From Zhengitettix transpicula (lineage: Eukaryota; Arthropoda; Insecta; Orthoptera; Tetrigidae), in contig CM073594.1 of assembly GCA_037074705.1 (NCBI GenBank), positions 16,692,307 to 16,756,306 on the forward strand: 64,000 nt of DNA, in the 5' to 3' direction. The translations under genes were made by a program, and so were the position numbers. Numbering within the stretch: the stretch's first letter is position 1; each line of letters starts with the position of its first letter. Shown here piece by piece: positions 10,306 to 21,530 of this stretch. Below the pieces are notes generated by a model, which did not search any database, was not told where the DNA came from, and saw only the letters and a program-made list of their open reading frames with translations.

Positions 10306-11725
10306 AACATGGTTCTGATCCTACAATATTATTTGAGGTAATTGCTAGCAAAAAAAAACAAAGAGGAAAATTGTAAAGTTTTCTAATGTCTGGAACAATC
10401 CGTTGGAAAGTCAATGTAATGGAATCTGAAGGACTCGGAACTTTATTTAAACACTAAGATGGAACGAAACTTGAAAAACCTTGTACGTGAGACAATAAAA
10501 ACAAAGCTGAATATATTCATTTCAAAAACTGTTCGATAAAAAAAAATTTAAAAAAACGATTTCTGTAGTACCGTTTCTCGAAATAATTAATCAGCTGATT
10601 CAAAGGATAATTTTAGGAATAAATATAGAAAAATAATTTAAAATTCAAATAAAGTAATTAATTTTTTTAAAAAAAATTAACGGAATTTTTTTTATCTATT
10701 TTCGTTTAGCCTTGTAATTATTTTGGCAGTTATTCTACTTCCCAAAAAAAAAACACTTTTTAACTGAAGAAACTTGGCGTAAAAATAATATGTAATGCTT
10801 AATCTTGGACTATTAAAAATTACATATAATTTCCCTTTCATGTAAATTTATATATTTATTCACTGATATAATTTTTAATCCAGAACGACAGTGACGTTAA
10901 AATCAACAGTAAGTGGAATAAACTTTAAGCTATTATCAGTTTCACAAAAAAGGAGTGGAATATTCAGGACTAATTTTTTTAAGGAACTTGTAGACAGTTT
11001 TAATTGATTAAAAAATAGTCGAGATAAATTCAAATGTGGAATTCACAAATTAAAAAATAGTCGAGATAAATTCAAATGTGGAATTCACAAATTAAAATAA
11101 AAAAGATCGGTTTTAAGAGAAAAATAATTAGATTAATAAGTAGCCAAATAACAGACAATATAAGTACAAAATAAATACCACTGTAATGAAATTCACATAT
11201 ATCTGGTTGTCCGTTCCTTAAACTCCATACAGTGGTTCATGGAACATTAAAAAGGTGACATTTTATTTACTCTTTGAAACTAGCATTATTTCCTTTTTTT
11301 CCTCCTAATATTTTTTTTAAGAACAGTGTAAATGTTCTTCGTGATCTGTTATTTGTTTAATTTTTTAAAAAAATAATGTAATTGAACTCTGATAAAATCC
11401 TGTAATACGTATTTAATAATTTAACTGAAATTAATTTTCAAGAAAATAATTTTAACCTGACAAAGGACAGTTGCTTCTCATATAAATGTTGTTAGCTTAA
11501 TAAATGTTTATTTATTTATTAATTTGCTCAATAGTCAGAATATATATTTATGTAATTATAGACTATAATTATCCCACCGTCATACATAGGAACAAAATTG
11601 TAAACAAAATGATCTACGGAAAAACAAATAATGTAAGGTAGAAACGTAATTTTTAAGTGTTGAAATCATAATAAGTTTTGTCATAAAAATAAATAAAACA
11701 ATTCAAAGGGTTTATATTTGGGAAA
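10306..11725. other. AT-rich DNA with minor repeats
   Basis: No gene. A 44-bp unit containing AATAGTCGAGATAAATTC is duplicated at ~11008-11093. Positions ~11140-11185 (AGCCAAATAACAGAC ... AATAAATACCAC) are a weak family D trace. The rest is A/T-rich with homopolymer runs. Confidence 0.5.
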
Positions 11726-12552
11726 AATGTCTTCGGACGTGAAGGAAAAATTACAATACTTATGGAAGAAAATTTACGAAGGGTGGAAGCAGCAAACGGT
11801 ACATCAAAAAATTAGAGAATGTAATGGCTACTTAATTTTCAATATTAGAAGGTTGCCCAAATAAGGTTTTGTTTATTTTACATATGGAGTCCCGGTTTGT
11901 GAGGATGGGAAATAGAAGGCGCAAAGAGAGAAGGTCGAAGGATAAATGTTTTTAACGAAGGAAAAAAAGACTTAAAAATATTTTTAATTATTAAAATAGT
12001 GTGCAAAGAAAGTAAAGGAATGTAAGAAATGGAATAGAAAAATGGATTATTTAATTTTTATACGAAATGTTGCGTTCAGTTAGAACCAGAATCCAAAGAG
12101 TCTTATGGATTATAAATGTAAGAATTTACGTTGCTTCGGACGTGAAGGAAAAATTACCATACTTATGGAAGAAAATTTACGAAGGGTGGAAGCAGCAAAC
12201 GGTACATCAAAAAATTAGAGAATGTAATGGCTACTTAATTTTCAATATTAGAAGTTTGCCCAAATAAGGGGGGTTTTTTTACATATGGAGTCCGGGTTTG
12301 TGAGGATGGGTAATAGAAGGCACAAAGAGAGAAGGTCGAAGGATAAATGTTTTTAACGAAGGAAAAAAAGACTTAAAAATATTTTTAATTATTAAAATAG
12401 TGTGCAAGGAAAGTAAAAAAAATGTAAGAAGCAGAAGAGAAAACGTGTCAATAATTATTAATAATGGATTATTTAATTTTTATACGAAATTGTGCTTTCA
12501 GTTAGAACCAGAGTCTTATGGATTATAAATGTAAAACTTCACGTCATTTTTG
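11726..12552 (+). repeat. ~403 bp tandem duplication carrying a 45-codon frame
   Basis: Copy 1 (~11729-12131) and copy 2 (~12132-12552) share TTCGGACGTGAAGG (11732 and 12135), AGGGTGGAAGCAGCAAACGG, TATGGAGTCC and GTTAGAACCAG. A 45-codon frame starts at ATG 11727 (SDVKEKL ... KKIYEGWKQQ ... RECNGYL). It is repeated in copy 2 as part of a 66-codon frame (12067-12267) with two amino-acid differences. The peptide is lysine-rich with no domain that I recognise. Conservation between copies may simply reflect young age, since the non-coding part is equally similar. Confidence 0.8.
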
Positions 12553-13240
12553 TATGCTGTATTCACTGTGGTTAACAAGAAATTAGACCGTTTAATATTA
12601 TCAAGAAAAATTTATGTATACGTGGGAGAAATTGTACATTAAACATAGGGAATGTTTAGAGTGTTTTTGACATACCGGCCTTTACAGTGTTCCGTAACGT
12701 GGGTCGCCACACTCACGTCCTGAGCTCCGCACAGCGATGAATTACATTTCTTTTGAGCATTTGAACCCGCCTGTCGTGTGGGCCCTTCACACGTTTTGTA
12801 TTCACCGAAAACAACGACCATTAGAGCCCCCGAGGCTCCACAACCCGATGCGGATTTAATGCCTGTCCGAATTACGTGGGATTTGTGTCTCTAGGGCGAG
12901 GGGACAAGGAGGAGGAGGAGGAGGCTCAGACTCAAGAGGGGTCGAAAAAAAAAACATTCCGCATTATAGCCATTACAATGCGCTTATACCGAGAGCAATT
13001 TCAGGCTTACCTCGGCTCCTCTCCCGACCGCGATATTCGCGACCTCAGGCGGACAGGTACGCCAATGCAATCAAACCCCCCCCCTCCTCCCCCCCCGGGA
13101 TTTTTCCATCCGTATTCCCCAAATATTTAAATATCCCCCGGAATTCATTACAGTATTCCGACTGTATTTTCTGAACTGTGTTCCCTTTCTGTAACAGCCC
13201 TTATTAATACTCCCGCTATTACAGGCAGCCATATTGTATG
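12553..13240. other. GC-richer single-copy island
   Basis: Sequence of balanced composition with GTAACGTGGGTCGCCAC, CGACCATTAGAGCC, GCGGATTTAATGCC, GCATTATAGCCATTACAATG and CGCGATATTCGCGACC. ATTA/TTTAAT words recur. C and A homopolymers (13076-13097) break it. No frame has a domain; an 84-codon frame at 12876-13130 is accidental. It is a candidate conserved regulatory block, inferred from composition only. Confidence 0.35.
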
Positions 13241-13577
13241 AGAATTACTCAACTTCAAGTAGAATTTATTTTTAATTTAAATAATACTTAAAATTATTTT
13301 TAATATATAAGCAGAGTATTCTTTTTAGTCGAAAAAGTAAAGAATTAATTCAAGAACAGAATAAATGCCTACACACATGTGTGACATGTTATTTCACGCC
13401 GGTCAGCGTTTTCTAAATTTACTTTTGTATGTGTGAGTTTTTTTAAAAAAATTATAGTGTTCATTTCTTTCGTGCGGTAAACAAGTATTATCTGAGATAA
13501 TAACCTTCTTGGAGCAGACATTCTATGCAGCTGGGATTAATTTTTTTTGTTATTAATTTGACGACGCGAGTAATCTA
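13241..13577. other. AT-rich DNA, nothing recognised
   Basis: Low-complexity A/T sequence up to the Helitron boundary. Confidence 0.5.
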
Positions 13578-14179
13578 TCTATATAATAAAAAAGGATGTA
13601 TATTTGTATGTATGTATGTATGTATTTAGGTTGTTCTTTATACAAATTTTATCGCGTGGACAGAATGCAACAAAAATTGGTACACATATTCTTCAAAATA
13701 CGAGAAACGGTACTGTGAGGGTGAGAAGAAACGCCTAGCATACATGTGGAAAGAATTATAATTAAAAACCGTGATCATAAAATATTAAATTACTGCGCGC
13801 CAAGAGACAATGACGTCACGCGAGAGAAAGACGTTACTACGCAACGAACAAAGGAAATATCTCCTTTATCAGGAATGAAATAAAGCAGAAATATTTTCTT
13901 TAAATAAAAAGTATAATTTTATACAGCAATATTCCATCGAATGATAATAAAGAAGAATACGAATTACTTTACCATCCTTGCGGAAGATGTAAGTTAATTT
14001 TCGCGCTGTATTAGTTGTGAGTCTAGCTAACAATTTCATCAATGTAATATGTCGTAATGTATGAAGACTGAGTGACGATTATATCCTGAAATACTCAAGG
14101 AATATATTTAAGTAATCAATTAAATACTTTTTCGAGTTTTTATAAATAAGTACACGAGCAACGCCGGGCACCCGGCTAG
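13578..14179 (+). mobile_element. non-autonomous Helitron, group 2 (602 bp)
   Basis: It starts TCTATATAATAAAAAAGG after an A (13577) and ends GCCGGGCACCCGGCTAG before a T (14180). The 3' hairpin is perfect here (GCCGGG-CA-CCCGGC), directly followed by TAG. Near the 5' end there is a (TATG)n run that differs in length from the sister copy at 16.2 kb. There is no Rep/Hel frame. It shares its last ~20 bp with the group 1 Helitrons but differs internally, so both groups probably used one transposase. Confidence 0.9.
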
Positions 14180-14689
14180 TTTATCAATAAATTTGAATTA
14201 CAGCAATTTTAAATATGTATATATATTACATGTTAAATTTATTTCGGTTGAATAAACTATTAATCAGGCCAAAGTGTAAACATCGGGGCTAGATATATTT
14301 TTTCCTTGGCCAGGAAGATATGGTGTTTTTTTATCGCAGAGATAAGACTGTAATGCGGCTGCGGGTGGAAAGGAATGTGTCGGTGAATAATACGAACATG
14401 TCACAATCTATGAGAATTTCATGGTCACTAATAACATTTTAATACAGTTGAAGCGGCCTTAAATACAGTAAATAAAAAAAATGTCAGAGTTCTAACTGCG
14501 TACAGTCATCATTAACAATTTGCAATGGCTTTAAAATTTGATTTTTATTGCTCATTTTGTATCCTATAACTTTCATAGCTTAAGTGTACTTTACGTACAC
14601 AAATACACATCAACGTTTTTACAAACACATAAAGTAATAAACACAAGTATCTCGTTTTTTTAGACGGATCCACCGAACATTAGTTAACT
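14180..14689. other. AT-rich unique DNA
   Basis: No gene or repeat is recognised. A slightly GC-richer patch lies at ~14320-14400. Confidence 0.45.
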
Positions 14690-14940
14690 TGACGATTTCA
14701 CCAAGGGTCACGTGGGGTAATGGCTCTCTCTCATTAAATCGTCACGCCAATAGTTTTGTATGTGTACATACAATACCGTTTCTGATGGCGGCAAGCTCAG
14801 CGCGATCCGAGTGACGCGGGTTGCAGTTCGTCTGATGACGTCATCAAGCGACGCACCGGGGTCCCTCACATAACCTTGCCATTCCCTCAGTTACACGCGA
14901 GACAAGGAAAATTAATTAGATTTGAATCACAAGTATAAAC
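14690..14940. promoter_or_regulatory. GC-richer island with a palindromic CRE-like site
   Basis: The block contains a 14-bp perfect palindrome TGATGACGTCATCA at 14833-14846, whose core TGACGTCA is the CREB/ATF site. Nearby are GTCACGTGGGGTAATGG (E-box plus TAAT), CATTAAATCG and CGCGATCCGAGTGACGCG. No frame is convincing. Function is inferred from site content and single-copy appearance. Confidence 0.35.
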
Positions 14941-14952
14941 ACGAACAGGAAG

Positions 14953-15460
14953 CCTGCGAGAGAATTCTCTCGCAGGTGAACATTTCCCAGAGAGCTCTGG
15001 CGGAGGCTACCTTTGAGGGTGCCTTCACATCTCTCTGGTTTTTTGAACTAAGGTTCCCACATGCCGAAGAACCTCGGCCTGTTTTGAGAGGTGTATGTTC
15101 CGGGGTCGCAGACCTTGGGCATACGGTAAGAGTTGTTCGCTATTCCCATTGGAATAGTCGGCCAGCTGCATTCCTAAACTGGTCGAGGCAATGAGAAGGG
15201 TATGCTGCGTCCCCACAGCATCGTCCTCTCCCGCTACCCAATGCCCGACCTACCCGATGCAGGTTTTTCTAGGGTTTTCCCTGCATTTCTTTTGGCGAAT
15301 GCCGGGTAGGATCCTTAAACCATAGCCCGGGGGCCCTAGTAACCCTTGGCTACCTTCCTCTAATCTTCCGCATCCCCCCTTTCTAATCCCTTCCTATGCT
15401 ATTAAAGGGGAGTTGCCCAATGTGGATCACCCTCATGTAGCCTGTTGCCCTAAAAAAAAT
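14953..15460 (+). mobile_element. family A retroposon, near full length (subfamily with GGCGGAGG 5' part)
   Basis: It opens with a 24-bp perfect palindrome at 14953-14976 (CCTGCGAGAGAA and its reverse complement), then CCCAGAGAGCTCTGGCGG, GAACTAAGGTTCCCAC and GGCCTGTTTTGAGAGGTG. It ends ATGTAGCCTGTTGCCC plus an A run. This 5' part differs from that of the copies at 24.4 and 26.5 kb but matches the copy at 40.5-41.0 kb, so at least two 5' subfamilies share one 3' body. A 90-codon frame (14922-15194) is open through the body. No target duplication is evident here. Confidence 0.85.
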
Positions 15461-16234
15461 TTAAAAAATTAAAAAATTAAAAAAAATTGTTCTGTTGCAG
15501 TTGTGGCAAGAAGGCGGAGGAATCCTGCAAAAGAGAAAGCTATGGGTTAAATATTCTAACAGCACCTGTTGTCTTCTAGAGAGGATTTTTGGCGTGTTCT
15601 GTAAATGTGATTAAAGAATTTTGAAACGTAAATATTATTATTATTTTATTTATAATGTTAAAATTACAAATCTGGCTAATGCATGGTTCAGTTACTCTTA
15701 AACTATAAAATTAAAATACAAGCATGTTATATAGAGTACGCATTGAAGAATAAAAGTTTTGAATTTGTAAAGAGGCAAAAATAAACAGACAACTAAATTA
15801 TAATTTAATTCATTTAACAACATGTGTTCGGTGCTAATGTGGACAGATTTATAAACACATACAATATATATTTATTTATAAACCTGATCAGGATCGACAA
15901 TAAGACAGAGTATTGTTTTTTAAATTAAATTAAATGAAATTTAAGTGTCTACTTCTAGTCTCGTTACCTATTTAAAATATAGAGACGAAAATAATTATCA
16001 TAAAAGTTGGGAAAATTAAAGTTCTGGAAAATTAAAAGGGTACAACATTGTTTGAAAAACAAGAAAAATTCACAGATGTAGTAATTTTAAAATTTCAAAA
16101 ATAAATTCCACCCCTGAGTAATTTTTTTTGCGCTCAAATGAAAAATCAGGATCATATAAATAAATTTCCAAGTAGCAGGGAAATATTTGGTTAATTAATT
16201 TATTTTTAACAGAGTCGTTATATATTTTATAATA
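15461..16234. other. AT-rich DNA, nothing recognised
   Basis: An (AAAAATT)n-like extension of the A tail opens it. The rest is A/T-rich unique sequence without usable frames. Confidence 0.5.
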
Positions 16235-16831
16235 TCTATATAATAAAAAAGGATGTATATTTGTATGTACGTATGTATTTACGTTAATTTCTATACAAAT
16301 TTAAAAGCGTGGATAGATTGCAACAAAAATTGGTACACATATTCTTCAAAATACGAGAAACGGTACTGTGAGGGTGAGAAACGCCCTAGCATACATGTGG
16401 AAAGAATTATAATTAAAAACCGTGATCATTAAATATTAAATTACTGCGCGCCAAGAGACAATGACGTCACGCGAGAGAGAGACGTTACTACGCAACGAAC
16501 AAAGGAAATATCTCCTTTATCAGGAATGAAATAAAGCAGAAATATTTTCTTTAAATAAAAAGTATAATTTTATACAGCAATATTCCATCGAATGGTAATA
16601 AAGAAGAATATGAATTACTTTACCATCCTTGGGGGAAAATGTAAGTTAATTTTCGCGCTGTATTAGTTGTGAGTCTAGCTAACAATTTCATCCATGTAAT
16701 ATTTCGTAATGTATGAAGACTGAGTGACGATTATATCCTGAAATACTCAAGGAATATATTTAAGTATTCAATTAAATACTTTTTTGAGTTTATATAAATA
16801 AATACACGAGCAACGCCGGGCACCCAGCTAG
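16235..16831 (+). mobile_element. non-autonomous Helitron, group 2 (597 bp)
   Basis: Sister of 13578-14179, with TC at 16235 after A and CTAG ending at 16831 before T. The two copies align along their whole length with scattered substitutions and a shorter (TATG)n run here. The terminal hairpin has one mismatch (GCCGGGCACCCAGC). Both lie in the same orientation 2.7 kb apart with unrelated flanks, so they are separate insertions. Confidence 0.9.
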
Positions 16832-17159
16832 TTCAAAAATAAATAAAAGTAATATTTTCTACAACTAAGTCATTGTAAAATTTTTTTGAGTGGGTCACAT
16901 CAGGTCGAATTTAGATTAAATATATATAACTACAAATTTAATATTGTTATTTTCAAAATGAAAGAAATTATAAAATATTACCGGGAAAGTAGTTATATTT
17001 TTTTTACTGTGGTCTGATTATTTTTAATGAGTTCCTCGTGCTGATGAGGGAGAGGAAGTAGGTGTAGTCCTTAATTGAGATGAAAACTAGGAGTTATTTA
17101 GTTAAACCGTGGTTACTAAGGATTACAGGGCACTTGTATTAGAATTAGGAGAATAAACT
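16832..17159. other. AT-rich DNA, nothing recognised
   Basis: Unique sequence without frames or repeats that I can support. Confidence 0.45.
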
Positions 17160-17690
17160 CTTGACGAAACGCTAACACCATTGAAAACATGCCGTGGGTT
17201 TTGCGCTTGAATACAAGGAACATGCAAATTGGTACCACTTAGAATACTAATATGTAATTTTACGCTTGTGTTGACATCGTAACGCGGCTCAAGTTTCCCC
17301 TTGGAGCAATTTTCCTCATAGAAAGCAGCATTTGTAGCGAGGAAAATCCGTTAGTTGTAGCAGCTGGGGGGGTGTCTCTCCCCCTCCCTGCCCCCCCCCC
17401 CCACGGTTCAAGCATGCGTACGTAACTCCGGGGCGACAGCCCCTAAAAAATATCCTGTTTCGTTGATCCTATTCAGCCTGGACCGCGATCTCTTCATTAT
17501 GGTCCTCCGCCAGCTGGATTACATTTACAACACAAGAGTCACGAGCAACAAGCCTCCATCATTCTCACCAAACAGGACAACCATCGCCATTGTCTCCAGT
17601 GTTCCACGGTCTATCAAATATCGTAAACAACCCGTTAGTTTAGTTTGGAGCAAAGTGGTCCGGAGTTGCATTCATCATTAGCACTGGTGC
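17160..17690. promoter_or_regulatory. GC-richer island with octamer and forkhead-like words
   Basis: It holds a perfect POU octamer ATGCAAAT at 17222-17229 and a GTAAACA forkhead-type word near 17620. Other words include TACTAATATGTAATTTTACG, CATCGCCATTGTC and CCAGCTGGATTAC. C/G runs at 17360-17402 separate two halves. No coding frame is convincing (72 codons at most). It looks like a cis-regulatory block; this is inference. Confidence 0.35.
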
Positions 17691-18504
17691 GTTAGTCGTT
17701 ACCCACAGAAACTGTAATGACTGTACCTTTATGAACTGTACAGTGTAATTTGTCATTTTCCGTAATGATTCGAAATGCAGAGTGAGTTAGAGATACTTTT
17801 TTTACAGAGTCGGAGAACAACGGAGAAGTATTTTTTTTGACTGAGGGAGTCGTATACATACTTTAATAGAGCGATTTGTCGTCAAACTAGATTTTTTTTT
17901 TGCTTTAAATTGTGTTCCTGAGCAATTATGGTGTTCATCAGCCTTTTCTGAAAGCAGTCAGACTAGACTCTGGTCATCTTGAGTTTTTCGGTTGTTGCCT
18001 GCCTGCAGCTTAATGCCACCGCTGACCTGATTACACATTGTGATGGAAGCTGAACAAGAGTTTTCACATTTCTGTGACGTAAAAAAAATGGACGTTGTAT
18101 ATTTTTCTTACACTGTATAATTAATAACGTCATTTTCATTTCAGTAAAAACTATGAAAAATAAAACTATTTATCACTAGTAAAATCCGTTTATTTGAGTA
18201 CTTTAGAAAAATACAACGTTTTTATTACATCGCTGACAGCACCTGTTAGTGCTAAAAACACAATCATTACGTATTTAATAATAGTGTTTTTTTGGCTACT
18301 TTAACTATTGTTCCCCCCATTCTTCTTCATGCTTTCCTGCTTCCATCCGATGTCGTATTCCTTGAGATTTATTTCATGATTAATTAACCCACCTTCTAAA
18401 AATAATTTTCCAGGCATCTTATGATCTTGTGTACAGATATCTATTTTCTCCGCAGCCTTTTCTCACATATTTGCCATCTCAATGTCATTTCAGAGCTCTT
18501 AGAC
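17691..18504. other. unique DNA, nothing recognised
   Basis: AT-rich to mixed sequence. A small balanced patch at 17940-18080 has CCTGCAGC and TGACGTAA. No gene or repeat unit was found. Confidence 0.4.
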
Positions 18505-18999
18505 GTTGGGGAACTCCCCTTTAGTAGCATAGGAAGGGAATTGAAAAGGGGGGGGGGATGTGGAAGGGTAGAGGAAGGTAGCCAAGGGTTACTAGGGTCC
18601 CCGGGCTATATTTTAATGATCCTACCCGGCATTCGCCTAAAGAAATGCAGGGAAAACCCTAGAAAAACCTGCATCAGGTAGGTCGGGCATTGGGTACTTG
18701 TCCCACGCTCTTCGCTGGATAGCGGGAGAGGAGTTTGCTGTGGGGACGCAGCATTCCCTCCTCCGTGCCTCGGCCTGTTTAGGAGGCAGTTGGCCAACTG
18801 TTCCAATGGGAATAGCGGACAACTCTTACCGTATGCCCAAGGTCTGAGACCCCTGGAACATACACCTCTCAGAACAGGCCGAGGTTCCTTGGTTTGTGGG
18901 AACCTTAGTTCAAAAACGGAGAGGAAAAGGCATCCCCAAAGGTAGCCCCCTCGTATCTCTCCTACAAGGTTCTACGTGCGAGAGAATAACCCTCGCAGC
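18505..18999 (-). mobile_element. family A retroposon, 3'-truncated
   Basis: On the minus strand it runs from the CTGCGAGGG..CTCTCGCAC block (18999) to AAAGGGGAGTTCCCC (18505), lacking the last ~35 bp and the tail. An expanded G run interrupts it at 18550-18559. It lies head to tail with the next A copy, ~30 bp away, so two insertions or a dimer are nested here. Confidence 0.85.
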
Positions 19000-19031
19000 A
19001 GTTTAAATGAACTTTTTTTGGGGGGAGAGGG

Positions 19032-19631
19032 GGTGTAGACAGGCTACATGAGGGTAATCCACATAGTGGCAACTCCCCTCTTATAGCATAGGAAAGGGAT
19101 TTGAAAGGGGGGATGCGAAAGGGTGGATGAAGATATCCAAGGTTTAACTAGGGGACCCCGGGCTATGGTTTAAGGATCCTACCCGGCAATTCACCTTAAA
19201 GTGATGCAGCGAAAACCCTAGAAAATCTTGCATCAGGTAGGTCGGGCATTGGGTACTTGTCCCACGCCCTTCCGATAGCGGGAGGAGTTTGCTGTGGGGA
19301 CGCAGCATTCCCTTCTCCGTGCCTCGACCAGTTTAGGAGGCAGCTGGCCGACTATTCCAATGGGAATAGCGGAAAACTCTTACCGTATGCCCAAGATTAA
19401 TTAGCGTTTACAATTAATCATTAGTTTTGGTTTTGTTACTTACATCTGTCCAGCTGGTTCCAGCATTCTTTTTGGTTTCGGAAGTACACTATGGCCAACT
19501 TTTACACTGGTTCTAAAATATCGACTCACAGATTATTGAAGTCAAAATTGATAGGCTCCCAGGAACTCGGATGATCCTTTTTTTTGTCAGCTATCTGATG
19601 TCTGCTTGCCTTACCTCTCAGAACAGGCCTA
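19032..19631 (-). mobile_element. family A retroposon interrupted by module E
   Basis: 19032-19394 is family A antisense from the tail side (GTGTAGACAGGCTACATG) to CCGTATGCCCAAG. 19615-19631 resumes with CTCTCAGAACAGGCC. Between them a 220-bp block (19395-19614, module E) replaces about 22 bp of A, so this is not a clean insertion. The 3' end has GGTGTAGACAGGCT instead of the usual TAGGGTAACAGGCT, a variant shared with copies at 25.8 and 42.7 kb. Confidence 0.8.
19395..19614 (+). repeat. module E, copy 1
   Basis: A 220-bp block (CGTTTACAATTAATCATTAG ... CAGCTATCTGATGTCTGCTT) whose inverted counterpart is at 22036-22259. Landmarks are CAGCTGGTTCCAGCATTC, TTTTTGGTTTCGGAAGT and TTGATAGGCTCCC. 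Both copies are physically linked to a family A copy, one inside A and one upstream of A's 5' side. Confidence 0.75.
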
Positions 19632-20039
19632 AATACTCTCTTATATATTATAAACACTATGAGAGTCTGAAAATTTCTTTATCTCCTACATGGTCGGAAC
19701 GGAATCACTAGAAAAAGTATATTGCTACATTAAAACATACACTTTATTCAATTTTAAGTATATATGTTTGGTATATGTTGATCGTAATCATGCCAACATA
19801 ATATAATATGAGTAATTAATATATCATGGAATGAATAGTATGTTAACTACAAAATTGTGAATACATGTGTATAGTCCATACAGAATTACAGCCATTTATT
19901 TCCGATATGTAGCTATTTCCTATTACTTGGGAAACGAAGCCTGTGTACGTTCAAAATTTAAAGGAATCTGAAATAATCTGTGATTTATGACGGCGCTTGA
20001 TAGAGAATGGGAGGAGTGATTTTTTTCAATTTATTTTTT
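19632..20039. other. AT-rich DNA, nothing recognised
   Basis: Unique low-GC sequence with no frame or repeat that I can support. Confidence 0.45.
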
Positions 20040-20500
20040 TTCATAAAAAAACTGCCATCGCGTGGATAACGTGTCAACACAATGGGGGAGAACGTTAACA
20101 GCTTTCAGGGGTTAAAACGCCGTGGCGGAAGACGCGCCGTCCCCTATAGCCTCCGACGTAGTGCGTCAGTTATGATGTTACCGAAAATAGAGCAATAATT
20201 CGATTCAAAAAATCATTATTGGAGTATAGGGACGTGACTGACTTGACTTAATTGAATCTGCGTTTTCATTTACTGGTGAGGGAGGGGGGGCTCTGTGTTT
20301 ACCCTTTAGGAACACGGCGCAGCTGATACACGATTCCTGAAGCGAAGCCAAACAAAGGGCCTCGAGTGGCCCAACCCAACTTAAATACGCGCGTTGCGAC
20401 GAGGGCGGGCGACAACCCCCATTAGGACTTATACTCGTGACTGTTAAATTACCATTCAAGGCGATATGAAACGTGACGGGAACGATGAAATTTAATAGCA
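20040..20500. other. GC-richer single-copy island
   Basis: Balanced composition around ACGCCGTGGCGG, TAGCCTCCGACGTAG, GTGACTGACTTGACTTAATTG and CGCGCGTTGCGACG. A 98-codon minus frame (20205-20501) has no domain and contains a proline-rich stretch from a G run. It is a candidate regulatory block. Confidence 0.3.
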
Positions 20501-21087
20501 CTTAAATAAGAACAATTTCAGTCACTGCATTTTAAAAAAAAACATCACCTGTGGACTAAGAAGGTTCCACATACGCTAAGAACACTGTCGTTAAATTACC
20601 GATTTGGCAACTCAGCAGATTAATATTTAATTTAGTCTCCTTCGAATGTCTTTTAATAAAATTCCATTGACAACTGTCAACTTCAGTTTAAAAAAATTCA
20701 CTTTACGGTATTTTAAATCCAATAATTCGTTAAAATCTTAAAAATTTATTGCGTAGCGAAACCATAAAAATTATTTATTTTACATTGGTTACTTTAAAAT
20801 GAATAAACATATATAATAGACGAAGCCATGTACGTGAAACATTATGCAAAGTAAGTATATTTCACCTTACAACAGATGTGTAGTAGGGGCTGCCTAACGT
20901 CCAGTAGCAATTCATAAATCGTTAATTATAATTTCTTAGAATCTTTCCGTTAACACTTTGTTATGGAAGAAGTTATTATAATAAATACAGATATTTCCGA
21001 CAATTAGTCAAATATGAAAATATTCACTTACATATTGTAATGCCAATTAATTAGGCCATTAATTGTTTGGACATATAATTTGAATAT
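20501..21087. other. AT-rich DNA, nothing recognised
   Basis: Unique A/T-rich sequence preceding a family A poly(T) end. Confidence 0.45.
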
Positions 21088-21530
21088 TTTTTAGGGCAAC
21101 AGGCTACATGAGGGTAATCCACGTGGTGGCAACTCCCCTTTAATAGCATAGGAAGGGTTTGAAAAGGGGGATGCGGAAGGGTAGAGGAAGGTAGCCAAGG
21201 GTTAACTAGGGGCCCCCGGGCTATATTTTAAGGATCCTACCCGGCATTCGCCTAAAGAGGTGCAGGGAAAACCCTAGAAAAACCTGCATCGGGTAGGTCG
21301 GGCATTGGGTACTTGTCCCACGCCCTTCCGATAGCGGGAGATGAGTTTTCTGTGGGGACGCAGCATTCCCTTCTCCGTGCCTCGACCAGTTTAGGAGGCA
21401 GCTGGCCGACTATTCCAATGGGAATAGAGGACAACTCTTACCGTATGCCCAAAGTCAGTGACCCCGGAATATACACCTCTCATAACAGGCCGAGGTGCCT
21501 CGGCTTGTGGGAACCTTAGTTCAAAAACGG
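21088..21530 (-). mobile_element. family A retroposon, 5' end replaced
   Basis: It is complete at the tail side (poly(T), AGGGCAACAGGCTACATG) and runs to TTAGTTCAAAAACGG at 21530. Beyond that the palindromic 5' block is absent, and the sequence passes directly into the 21531-22259 segment. Minus frames of 60 and 101 codons and a plus frame of 68 codons overlap it. The 101-codon frame reads out of the upstream segment into A. Confidence 0.85.
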
